From the NCBI RefSeq assembly GCF_052324685.1, contig NC_135213.1, forward strand, positions 1,491,146-1,555,145: DNA of 64,000 bases, in the 5' to 3' direction. This document shows, one piece after another, positions 40,362 to 53,154 of the stretch; position 1 is the first letter of the stretch; the number at the start of each line of letters is the position of its first letter. This stretch comes from Brachyhypopomus gauderio (lineage: Eukaryota > Chordata > Actinopteri > Gymnotiformes > Hypopomidae). A model generated the notes under the pieces. The model saw only the letters and a program-made list of their open reading frames with translations. It was not told the DNA's origin and did no database searches. Both the position numbers and the translations under genes were made by a program.

Positions 40362-41107
40362 AGAAAGGCTGTGTGATGCAGGTTTTTACTTTCCCACCTT
40401 TACAGAAACTCCTACGGTGTAGGAACTGTTATAATTACAGCCTGTTCTGCTTCATGTACAGACAGACAGCAGCTAAGGCAAAAAAAAACCAGTCAGGGTC
40501 TACAGCACAAAATACCACCACGGAAAGTCACTTATGTTATCTAGACAATTTATATGATACGATTTTAACCTAATCTCTAACGCAGCAAGTCGGGCTACGC
40601 TGACTACTGAGAGCTCTTTATCTCAAGAAATACATTCACATCAGCTCTTCTGAAGTCTTCTGGTGGGCATTAAATGTACTTCAGACGAACATTTCACTAA
40701 ACAAAACGACAAATCTCATACGCTCCGACAGAAACGGCAATAGTCCTTAAAAATACCAAATCTGTTTGAATATCGCATGCATTTCTGCATGCAGTGTAGC
40801 CACGTATCATGAACCAGAGGAGGGCAACACCGCTCGATCGCATTAAAAACACACTAGGATTTAAAATTGGCCGTGATTGCAAGTCGGAGATTTACTAAAA
40901 AAAAAAAAAAGAATAATCGATGCACCGGTGCCGTGTGCAGGAGGCTGGAGCCGGATCAGCCGTCGCCCGTCGCACCACGTCCGTGTAAAGTTTATGACAG
41001 CCGAGGCGTCACACCCAAAGACACACAAGGCAGCTTTTGTGATCTGAGACCAGATCATGGAGGTACAAAACGTGTCCACTTCACCACGTCGTCCCCGGAC
41101 CACTTAC

Positions 41108-41650
41108 CACCATGTGTTAAGACAGCTGCCGACCATTCACGACGGTACAATCCGAAACGGAGCTGCTCTACGGACCGCGACGCCGCGGACGGGCCGAGAC
41201 GCGCGTTGTTTACAGGCGCCCGTGCGCATGCGCAGTGCCACAGGGAGGCTTCACGAGTTTTGAGCGGCTTGGCCGGTTGGAGGGAGTCGACCGACCCGAA
41301 TGTGAAATATACCGTTAAAAATAACCAAACGTCTCACCTTAATACAATGTTTGGATCATACTGCATCACCTTTCCATTATAGGAGCGTGATATAACGTGA
41401 AGTGTCAAAGCTGACTGTCAAGCTCGGCAACCTGCCATTGGTGGAAGTCCAAAGGCGCCGAGTCGGGAGACAACGAGGAGACAATATTACCACACGCGCG
41501 CACACAGACACGCGCGTGCACACACGCACGCACGCGCGCTGCGAGGGGCTCCGCTCTCGTTACTCCTCAAGTCTTATGAACGCTCCTCTCTGGACGTCGT
41601 TCAGGTCGTCGGCCGCTAGCACGTACCGCACGGTCCTACGGTTGCTGACG
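41108..41650 (-). promoter_or_regulatory. ankle2: CpG-rich promoter and candidate first exon of ankle2
   Basis: The stretch is rich in CpG (for example 41160-41240 and 41490-41620), unlike the surrounding DNA. On minus, ATGGTG|GTAAGTGG at 41113-41100 is a strong donor. An ATG at 41136 upstream gives nine codons and phase 2, which matches the phase of the LEM exon acceptor. Whether translation begins here or at 40288 cannot be decided by reading. Confidence 0.5.
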
Positions 41651-43912
41651 GGTTTCAAGACGTTTTAATTGCGCCAACTTTTTGCGCAAACAAGCTAATT
41701 TAATCAGGACGGCTAGTTCGCTAATATGATGGGCATGGTGGACGGTAGCTAGCGGGTAGTTGGCTACTTCCCGGAGGTTTTCTTCTTCTTCGCCGCCCCT
41801 GCGTGTTTTTTTCATGAAAGATTGTTACAGCGCCACTTCTGTTGAGCTCATGTAATTACCTATAGTTAAATTACAATGACGTTTAGCTTTGCACGGTTTA
41901 AACCTTTGGTTTGAACATCCACATCGGCAGAAACGACTCTTCATACTAGATCCCGGTCCATGTCGGCTATTAATAAATCACCTGAACAGCAGCATCAATA
42001 CGAATAAATGAACGTGTACAATTGGATCTACAATGCATAAATGAAGAAAAAATGAGTCAAATGGTTTTCTTTCTTCTTTTTTTTTAATTCAGAAAGAATT
42101 GCAAGGTTGTAGAGCAGACCAGAGGCAATACATACATAACATTGTTTACAGTCATTGGTTAGCTATGGTAGCTCCCATACATACAGTAACAGTACAGTTA
42201 TTGTTTCTTGAACATGAAAGCAACACTGTTATAATGAAGAAAAAAGCCCTGATCAGAGATCCTCGATAATCCCAGATGACAGGATTCCTGGATGAAGTTT
42301 AATCCCATGTTAGACAGCACTTTTGGGCAATCACCGCTATAACTGTAATTTCAAGGTGACTGGAGTCACGGGAAGTCAGAGAAACCACCCTGTTGTACGT
42401 CTATAGTCTCAGCCCCTATATACTCCTCTGGTAGCCATACTGCAGATGTGGGTGGGGGGGCAGCTTGCCATTCAGGGTGTGTGGCCCACCATCCCCCACC
42501 CCACTGGCCACTCACGGAGGGCCTGAACAGGGTCAGCGCCACAGCATTCCAGAAGGGGGCGCTGTTCCACGATAACACAACCAGACGTCAGGCTCTCGGA
42601 CCGTGTGCTGCTGTCTGTCTGAAGTAGAACACAGGAAATGCCACCCAGCTGTGGAGAGCTGGCGACAGCGGGTGTATTGCTCTTCAAAGAAACACTTCTG
42701 TCGAGTTATGAACACGGGTATAAACGTTAAGGCTGCGAATGATGAGGATGAAACGAATGTGCTCGTCTTGACCACAAACGCAAGTTCTAAAGAAAAGCAG
42801 GCTGTCAGAATCATTCAAAAACCACAATAATATTTTACATCTTTCTCTTTGTTAGTCTTTCTCCCGTCAGTTGTGCAATATCAGTCAATGCATTTCATAT
42901 ATAATATAAATATATTACACCCAGCACCACCCGTTTCCACCCATTCTACACATTGCTTTGTCCAATCTTAACACAGCTACAGAGAAACTCCTTCAAGCAG
43001 TTCAGATTTTCTTAACAGTATTGAAAGCATCTCCTGTATGATAGTCATACAGGTACAGCCCTAACATGGGACTTCCTGCTCACACTGGAATCAAAGCTGC
43101 GTGGGCCACGCCCACCAGGGTCTCAGACTCCACCCCCGACTCTCCACCACAAGGCCGTCCGACCGGTGGATGTCCTGGCCAGATCTTCTCAGCCGATTCC
43201 TCCACATCTACCAGTCAGTATGCAGAACTGTTCTAACCCAGGTCACGACCCCCCCAGGGGCAGGTGCAGGGGTCACGACCCCCCAGGGGCAGTTGTGCTG
43301 GGAGCTGAACAGAACAAAGCCCTAGACGTCATCCCTGAATGCACCGAACACCTCTGCTCGGGTTTACAAAATATAAACAATGTCAGCAACTGAAGGACAC
43401 ACCCACTCATCACTCAACAGGTGTGTGTGTATGTATGTGTGTATGTATGTGTGTGTGTGTGTGTGTGCACACACAGGGAGAGGGTGATATGTTGGCATGT
43501 GTCACTATGTGTTAAACCACCAAATACTCTTACACATGTAGACCTTGTCTGTAGTGCAAACGTAACCTCCCACCGGTCTCAGACCAGGATGAGACACAGC
43601 GCACAACCGAATACAGGGGGCCCTGGCCTGGCGTAACTCCTAGACTTAAACCACAAATAAATAAAAAGACAAAGACAGTGGACCAGAGCCACAGAAACAC
43701 CCAGAACGTGCAGACGAAGAAAGGTGTGGTTATCGTCGTGGAACCCAAACCTTCTACATAAAGCTGAAACTCAACCAAATATTGGTGTCAGATAAAACTA
43801 AAATAAAAAAAAACATACACAAGGACTCTGCAGGTTTGTCAGAGTGGCCGTCGGGTTAAAAGCGCGGCGCTCCCAGGGGCCGCGGAGGGTGTGTGTGTCC
43901 CCAGGGTCAGCC
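41651..43912 (-). other. golga3: Probable golga3 3' untranslated region and spacer
   Basis: No coding exon was found between the ankle2 promoter and the golga3 stop codon. An ATTAAA on minus near 42085-42090 is a candidate golga3 poly(A) signal, giving a 3' UTR of about 1.8 kb; no perfect AATAAA was seen. A (TG)n-like run sits at 43421-43466. Confidence 0.4.
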
Positions 43913-44084
43913 TCATGAAGACTGCACGTCTCCACGCCTCTCCATCTCTGCCTCGTCTAGGGACAGCTTTCTAGAACCGTTGTCATGGATACCAAGTCTT
44001 TGAAGCTCCTCCTCTGCGCTGGCCAACGACACCACGGTAACTGTGTGTTCCTCCATCTGCTTCTGAAGGCTGTCCATCTCCTGT

Positions 44085-44115
<31 letters not shown>

Positions 44116-44444
44116 CCGAGAGACCAACAACCTCAGAAGGGCAATCTTAACCACCACGCAACTGTGCGTTTTAATCCACAATGACGGCTTTCGACGGCTT
44201 AAACAAAGTGCGTGTAACATACTTCAGCTGCCGTAAGCAGTTGTGCAGGTTGTTGAGGGGCTCTTTGTTGACGGAGGCGGAGGGCTTCAGTAGCTCGTCC
44301 AATAGGGACGCAGGAACCGGACAGTCAGGGATCTTCACCGGGGTCACGGGGGTCGAATCACCTTTCGCATCCACCCGCTGCTGCAGAGAACAAACACTAC
44401 AGCTAAAACACACATACACCACAAATCCCCCCTCCCACCACACA

Positions 44445-44491
<47 letters not shown>

Positions 44492-44671
44492 GGCGGGTGT
44501 TCGGACCTTCCTGGCGCGGGCGTGTTTCAGCTCCATCTTCAGCTGGCTGTTGTGCTGGAGGAGAGTCTTCATGCTGCTGCGTAGTTCTCCCACACGCGCC
44601 TGCAGCACAAACTTATCCTTCCTGGTGCCGTTCAGCTCCTCCTGGACCTGCTCTAGCTCCACCCGCACCCT

Positions 44672-44725
<54 letters not shown>

Positions 44726-45011
44726 GCGCACGCACACACACACGCAAATACACACACGCCAGACTTCAACTTGGTGATGGGTCAACCAGCAGAGCCATAT
44801 AAACACTTGGGCAAGGGTGTGTGTGTGTGTGTGTGTGCGAGACCTGTAGAGTGTCCTGCACACTGTCCAGCTCTCTCTGGCTGCACTGCTCAGACATCTC
44901 CAGCTGGTGGCGCTGTGCCTCCAGCTCTCTCTGCTTCTGCTCCACCTCCCACTTCAGGTCCTCCACCTGCCCAGAGAACAGGAGTGTGCATGTCTCCTTC
45001 AGCTGTACGTC

Positions 45012-45044
<33 letters not shown>

Positions 45045-45313
45045 GTACCTCCTGGTTAGTGAGTGGCTGTTTGTTAAGCTCCTCCTCCAGCTGTTTCTGC
45101 AGCACCTGCAGCTGGTCATGTGCCTCAGCAAGCTCCGCCTCAAACCGGGACACTTCCTCGGTGCGCTGCACATCCTGAGCCCTGAGGACACACCCCATCA
45201 CCCACGGTTACAGCAGGATGAAACCCGTCTGCACCAGCTGTGGTACAACTGGAAACACTGGAAACACTAAACCCACATTTGCGTGCATTACACACTGGTG
45301 CTGCCTCTCTTGC

Positions 45314-45351
<38 letters not shown>

Positions 45352-45500
45352 CGTACTCCAGTCTCTTGGCCTGTTCCTGCAGGTTCCTCAGTAGTTCCTC
45401 TTTGGCCTGCAGGTCCTTCCTCAGATCACTGAGCTCCAGCACAGCTGCACGGTAGTGTCTGCGATTATGCCCCGCCTCCAACTTAGCCTCCGCTACCTGC

Positions 45501-45558
<58 letters not shown>

Positions 45559-48339
45559 AGGTCATTTACCTAATTTACCTCAGATATGAGACAGAGCTGT
45601 AATGAAAACTGTTCTGAGGCCCAACACTGTGAAGCAGGTGAGATTAAACCCACAAGTCTCTCTACCTGATGTCTGAGATCAGGCACTACAACACGGTTCT
45701 GTAATGGAGTTCTGTGTACCTGCTCTGTGAGATCTTTCACTTTAATCTTCTCCTTCTCAAGTGCCGCCTGCAAAGTCTGGACCAGGTTTCTCATCTGCTG
45801 GTCTTCCTCCTCCTTCCTCTTCAGCACAGCTTGAACCTTCAACAACATCCCAGGCTCATTTTAACACCTACCTGTGGGTCTTGAATAGACTCACAGCAGA
45901 ATTAACTTGAACAGATAATCCCACATTCAGTCCTCTAGGAACTGAGGGATGATGAGGCGTCATCACTACACAGCGGTTATAAATCCCTGGGCTCAATCCC
46001 AGAGCTCAAGTCTGTACTTTGAGTCGTTTAACTGAACGTGTAGTGCCCCTCGACTGATCGCTGTGTTAATATAGGACACATACAGGCTCCGTGTGGTGCT
46101 TCACACCTGCAGATTGAGCTGGACCAGGTCCGCTTCTCTCTTGGCCAGAGCCGTCTCAAGGACCTTGGTGTGCTCCCGCAGTGCATTGTGGGACTGGCCA
46201 AGGCCTGCCAGCCTGCCCTTCTCGTGCTCCAGCTCCAGCGCCAGCTTCTTATTGGCGTCCTCCAGTCGCCGGATCCTCTTCTTGAAGCAGCGCGACTCCT
46301 GCAGCTGTGAAGAGGAGGGAGTGGCGTTACGCCCCGCCTCCATGCCCCGCCCCGCCAATACGCCCCGCCCCCACACTTGATGTGTGTCTAGTTAGGCCGC
46401 CTTGTTAAACCAAAACACAAACCCAGCAGCACACACCAAACAGTGAAACAAACCTGTGAAACTTTACATACACCATTAGAAAAGTACACTAAACCCATTA
46501 GGTCAAATAAGAAATGCGCAGTGCCATCTTTGAGTAACAGGCCCACCAGTGTGAGAGTAGCTGAAAGCTCGCTGTAAACGAGTTTACAGAACAAATGTAC
46601 TGAACGAGTGTATTAGTGTGTACTGAACGAGTGTATTAGCGTGTACTGAACGAGTGTATTAGCGTGTACTGAACAAGTGTATTAGCGTGTACTGAACAAG
46701 TGTATTAGCGTGTACTGAACAAGTGTATTAGCGTGTACTGAACAAGTGTATTAGCGTGTACTGAACAAGTGTATTAGCGTGTACCAGAGGTGGGACCAAG
46801 TCAGTGTTTTGCAAGTTTCAAGTAAGTCCAAGTCTTTATCCTCAAGTCCCGAGTCAAGTCTCAAGCAAAGACAGTCAAGTCAAGTCAAGTCTCGAGTCAA
46901 GACAGGCAACAGTCAAGTCAAGTCCCAAGTCTGAAACTTGGAATTTCAAGTCCTTTCGAGTCTTTTTTTTTTTTTTTTTACCAATGTTGCAGGTATATTT
47001 TAAATGTAAATAATAGACACGTGTTCTTTTTTAAATCTGTATTCTCCTCAAATCTTGATAAAACATGTGCAACTGAAAACACGAAGTATAAAAAAATTTT
47101 TTATTACACCTCTTTATTGCACAGTTCAATTTGTTAAAATTAGCTGCAAAAATATTCATACTTTAAACTACAATTTTCCAGAAATAAATATTACTGAACG
47201 AGTGCATTACAGTGTACTGAACGAGTGCATTACAGTGTACTGAACGGGTGCATTACAGTGTACTGAACGGGTGCATTACAGTGTACTGAACGGGTGCATT
47301 ACAGTGTACTGAACGAGTGCATTACAGTGTACTGTGCAGAGTGTACTAGAGCAGCAGTCACGAACCACAGGCCCGTGGGTCATAAAAAAATATATATAAA
47401 AAAATTCCCTAAATTTCATCGACGATTAAGTCGGAGTGATGTTTTATTTTGATAAATAAAAATAATTAATTGAGATTCACTCCCAATTACATTCGTCGGT
47501 GCGTCTGGTGAGTTTTATTTTTATGTGGATTACATTTCTTTTTATGCCAGTCGTATAATTTTATTTACCCCCCACACTTTAAAGGCCGGTCCGTGTAAAT
47601 ATTGTCTGACGTAACCGGTCCGTGAGTCAGGTTGGGGACCGCTGTACTAGAGTGTACCTAACGAGTGTACTGAGTGCTGCTAGTCACCTCGTCCTCCAGC
47701 TCCAGAACCTTCTCCTGATACTCCTCCAGCTCGTTGCTGGTGAGACTGATCACCTCCTGCAGCTCTTTCTCCAAGAGGGCTTTACTCTGGAGAACAGACT
47801 GAAGCTCCGCCTGCAGAGACTCCACCTTCGCCTGGGAGCACATACACACATTGTTCTAGAACCATGAACATAGCACATTGTTCTAGAACCATTAACATAG
47901 CACATTTTCTAGAGCTGTTAACATAGCAAATTATTCTAGAGCCATTAATATAACATTATTCTAGAACCGTTAACATAGCACATTATTCTAGAACCGTTAA
48001 CATAGCACATTATTCTAGAACCGTTACTCTAGAATGTAGAATGCAGACGTGTAGGCGAGGGGCACCAACGTTTACCTGCAGCGCCTCACTATTGCCCCCT
48101 GCGTCCACCTGCGCTTTGAGTTTGACTAGTTCTGCCTCTGCAGTCTCCTTGTCGGTGAGCGCCTCCTGGAGGCGACGGCTGAGAATGCCCACGGCGCTCT
48201 CATAGGCCCTGTGCTTGGTCTTCAGCTCCTTCTGGGCGCTGGTCAGATCTGTGCCCAGCCTCTTCACACGCACCTTCTGCTCCGAGATCGCCCTGACGCC
48301 CACGACAAGGAAAGGGTGAGTGTGATAATAGACGTATGG

Positions 48340-48375
<36 letters not shown>

Positions 48376-48500
48376 ATGGTCACGTGACTCACTTCTTGGC
48401 CTCCCCCTGCATCTGCTCCACCCTCTTCCTCAAGTCCTCGTTCTCCTCCGTTACAGCAGCGAGCTGACTTTGGTCAAACTGCAGGGACTGGACACGCAAC

Positions 48501-48578
<78 letters not shown>

Positions 48579-49755
48579 TGGAAGCACAGTCTGAGTGAGT
48601 ATATGTGTGTACCTGTATGTCCAGTCAGTCTGTGTGCATGTGTGTGTGTGTGTGCGTGTGTGCGTGCGTGCGTGCATGTGTGTGTACCTGTAGCTGCGTA
48701 TCCAGTCTGTCTCTCTCCGTCGTGACGTTTTGCAGATGCTCCTCCAGACTGGTCATCTGCTGCTGGACTCTCTGCACCTCCTGTAGGAGGCGCTGTTGTT
48801 CCTGCTCTGCACTCTTTTTCTCCCCCTCCACCCGCAGGACCTCCTCCTTCAGCTCCTTCACCTCTGAGGCCAGCCTCTTCTTTGAGGCCTTCAACTCGGA
48901 GATCAGCTGCTCCTTAGAACTGGCATCACGTCTGTATGCCTCCACCATCACCTATAGGGGGCGGCAGAGAGCACCCTAGTCCTGAATATGGAACGGTACC
49001 ATTGGTAGGTACTGTAGGTATGGCAGTTTTAGTATAGAAATGCTCATCTGAATTTGAAAACATAAAGGTGTGTGTGTGTACTGGGTGGTAAGGGCTGATT
49101 GTGACCAGTCACAAGTGGGAGGAGTTTACAATATGTGGGTGGAGTCACATACCTTCTGTTGCGTCAACTGCTCCTTCAGTTTCTGTGTTTGTTTCTTAAG
49201 GGAGACGTTCTCTTGCTGTAAGGATTCAATCTTGAAGACAAAAGATGAAAATTTATACAGAACTGTGTACAAAGCACAGCAGATTCTGCTCAATCACTCC
49301 CACGATGGGAAATACACTTGACCCAGGAACCCTGTGACCTCACATCCTGTCCCACCCTCTCGTGACTTCCTGTGCGGGCCTCACCTGTGTGGCCTTCACC
49401 TGGACGTCCTGCCGGAGGCGGTCCAGTGCGTCGGCGGTGGCCAGCGCGTCCTCTCCCAGCCGGCCGGCGCTGTCGTCCAGACGGACCTTCTCGTCCTGCG
49501 CGGCCTGCAGCGCCACTTCCAGCGCGATCTTGTCGTCGCGGAGGCGGGCCAGCTGCTCGTCTTGGGCGGAGCCGTCGGCCCTGGCCTCCTCCAGCTCCGC
49601 CCCCAGCTGCTCCAGCCGCACCTCCAGCAGGCGCATGGCCCGCTCCCGGTCCTGGAGCGCCTCGTGGGCCTCCGTCAGCTGCTGCATCACGCTAACGTGC
49701 TCCCGCTGGAACGAGGCCAGCTGCCCGTCCTTCTGGGCCAGGGCCAGTTTAACCT

Positions 49756-49797
<42 letters not shown>

Positions 49798-50623
49798 ACG
49801 TGAAACAGCCGTTCTACAAACCACCGCCCACACTGAGCACACAAGCCTGGAGATGGGATGTGGATCTCTAATGCTCTGAGGCCGTATTTTCCCATAATGC
49901 TGCGGCGCCCTCTGACGGTCCAGGTTTTGATTCTGGACCAGCTGAACCAGGCAGTCCAGAACAGGGAGGACCTGCTACTGCTGTCTGCTGGGAGAGGGAG
50001 AAAACGTGGACCACCCGGGATCTCCCAGGCAACACTGCTGCTGGAGGTTAAACCATCTGGCAGGCCTGGATCAGTGCTGTACGCCCAGTCCCCGATCAGA
50101 ACCTTCATTTTGGTGCTGACCTATGATCAGTTCCCAGCAGTTTTGCTCCCATTTCTGCGACTAAAGGTTTCATGGCCAAAAAACTGATTCAGGAACAGCA
50201 GTGTATAACCATGCTGAAATGCAAAGAAGGAACAGGCGACCATTCTGTAAACACGGTCTGTCCTTCTGGGGTTGAAGAATGAAATGACGTGCGTGTGTGT
50301 GGGTGTGTGTGTGCGTGTTCTAGCTCTCTCTTTTGTAATGTACATCTTTATCTGTTGTCTCTGCTATATTTTTTCTGTGTGTATGTGATCTATCTCTCTC
50401 TCACGTGGTGTGTGTGTGTACCTGATCTATCTCTCTCTCCAGTGGTGTGTGTGTATGCGTGTGTGTACCTGATCTAGCTCTCTCTCCAGTGGTGTGTGTG
50501 TGTGTGTGTGTACCTAATCCAGCTCTCTCTCCAGTGGTGTGTGTGTGTACCTAATCCAGCTCTCTCTCCAGTGGTGTGTGTGTGTGTGTGTGTGTGTGTA
50601 CCTGATCTAGCTCTCTCTCCAGT

Positions 50624-50662
<39 letters not shown>

Positions 50663-50770
50663 CTGATCTAGCTCTCTCTCCAGTGGTGTGTGTGTGTGTG
50701 TGTACCTGATCCAGCTCTCTCTCCAGTGGTGTGTGTGTGTGTGTGTACCTGATCCAGCTCTCTCTCCAGT

Positions 50771-50824
<54 letters not shown>

Positions 50825-50848
50825 CCTGTTCCAGCTCTCTCTCCAGTG

Positions 50849-50888
<40 letters not shown>

Positions 50889-51298
50889 CTGATCCAGCTC
50901 TCTCTCCAGTGATTTTGCCGTATTGGCCACTTTCAGCAGGCTCTCTCTCTCCTCTTCAAACTCCTCCAGTTTGTGCTGCAGATCGTCCTCCACCATCGTC
51001 TTCGCATCCTGAATCTGCTGGATAGCTGATTCCTGTGTCAACATGTCTGCCTAGAGGTGGAGTCAGAGAGGAGGCGGGGTCAGGTGAAGTGGAGTCAAAG
51101 AGGAGATGGAGTCAGGTGAGGTGGAGTCAGACAGGAGGTGGGGTCAGAGAGGAGGAGGAGGAGTCAAGTGAAGTGGAGGAGTCAAGTGAGGTGGAGTCAG
51201 AGAGGAGGCGGAGTTAGGTGAGATGGCAGAGTCAGGTGAAGTGGAGTCAAAGAGGAGGTGGAGTCAGGTGAGGTGGAATCAGACAATATGACTTATGA

Positions 51299-51329
<31 letters not shown>

Positions 51330-53084
51330 TGAGGGGCAGACCTCGATGCCCTGCAGCTGAACGGCAATGCGTTCCTTCTCCTTGATGGAGCGGTGTTTGG
51401 TCTCAGACAGCTGCTGAGACAACGTCACGTTCTCCATCTTCAGATTCTCCAGCACACCAATCTGAGTCATCTGGCCCACCTGGAGAACAACAAAACAGTA
51501 AACAAACCAACAGCAAATGATCAAACACAGCAACCTAAAATCACAGAAACATCCCCTCCTCCCGTGGACACAAGGAGAACTCTGCCTTGACCCCTGCTGG
51601 ACACCATACCTGCATGTTGGCCATCTGGGTCTGTAGGCGCACGCGGGCCTCCTGAGCCAGGGCCAGCTGGTTCTGGTACCAGACCCGCAGCTGCTGCAGC
51701 GACTGCACCTCCGCCTGCGACGTCTCCAGCCGCCTCTGGAGGGCCCCACGCTCCGCCTGGGTCTGCTGCACCTGCGCTTGGAGCTCATTTAGCTGATGTC
51801 GCAGCTCACTCACTAACACACACACACACACACACACACACACGCCATGAATTTATATTACATTTCCTTCTATTATTCTACACCTGCAGGTTTTCCTATT
51901 ATACCAGGAAAGCGTTCACTAGGATATTAAATGGATTTCAATAGATCTATATAGATATAAATGGGTTTTATAGACATAAATGGACATCTGGTAGCATGTA
52001 GGATTCTATCCAGATGATTTCAGGACTGTTACAAGGCAGCAGAGAGCTGCTAGCATGAGACATTTGCATTCGCGTTAAAAGTTTCCTACTGGTTAGCACC
52101 GCTAGCCACTGGCTTTCACTGGTTAGCACCGCTAGCCACTGGTTTCCACTGGTTAGTACCGCTAGCCACTGGATTCCACTGGTTAGTACCGCTAGCCACT
52201 GGATTCCACTGGTTAGCACCGTTAGACACTGGATTCCACTGGTTAGCACCATTAGACACTGGATTCCACTGGTTAGCACCGCTAGCCACTCCATAGCACC
52301 GCTAGCCACTGGCTTCCACTGGTTAGTACCGCTAGCCACTGGATTCCACTGGTTAGCACCATTAGACACTGGATTCCACTGGTTAGCACCGCTAAACACT
52401 GGATTCCACTGGTTAGCACCGCTAAACACTGGATTCCACTGGTTAGCACCGCTAGCCACTCCATAGCACCGCTAGCCACTGGCTTCCACTGGCTTTGTTA
52501 GCACTGCTAGCCACTGGCTTCCACTGGTTAGCAAATGTTAGCATCAGCCCTTCAGCCTCCTCACCCGTGCCGTCCTTGGAGGTCAGACTCTGCTGCATCT
52601 CCTCCACCCGTCCCATCAGCCTCTGGTACTGCTGCTCGGCGACCTGCAGGTCGTTGCCTAGCGACGCCAGGCCTGCGCTCTTGTCCTCCAGCTGGGTCTG
52701 GAGGTCGGCGACGGTGCGCTCGAGGGCGGAGCGGTCGGCCCGTAGCGACGACGCCTCGGCGGCCAGGGAGCCCTGCCTCTCCGCACTGGCCCTCGCCTCC
52801 TCCACCCGCGCCTGCAGCTGAGCACTCGCGGCCGCCAGCTCCGCCTGCAGCTCCGTCTTCTCCTGCAGGGCCTGGACAGGAACGCGGGAACACGGTCAGG
52901 GTGCGGGACACTAATACTGCACGTGCTTGGTGCAGGGACGGTACTCTGTCCATATTTCATATCAGCTCACCTGACTGGCCTCTGAGCAGAGAGACTCCAC
53001 CTGTCCCTCCAACCGCATCTTCTCCTTCAGGACCTGCAGCATCTCATCATGGGTTCCCATCACTGAGCTACCGTAAGACACACT

Positions 53085-53154
<70 letters not shown>

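Noticed and set aside
49334-49879. Long plus-strand frames opposite golga3
   Set aside because: They are antisense shadows of a GC-rich coiled-coil exon; the minus-strand protein matches golgin-160 and has the splice sites.
50386-50915. CRISPR-like array (conserved blocks with variable spacers)
   Set aside because: The spacers are CA runs of varying length, not unique sequence, the blocks match the adjacent golga3 exon, and the genome is eukaryotic.
51968-52479. 163-codon frame with GANQWNPV-type repeats
   Set aside because: It is the translation of the intronic 30-bp minisatellite of golga3 and is not joined to an exon by splice sites.
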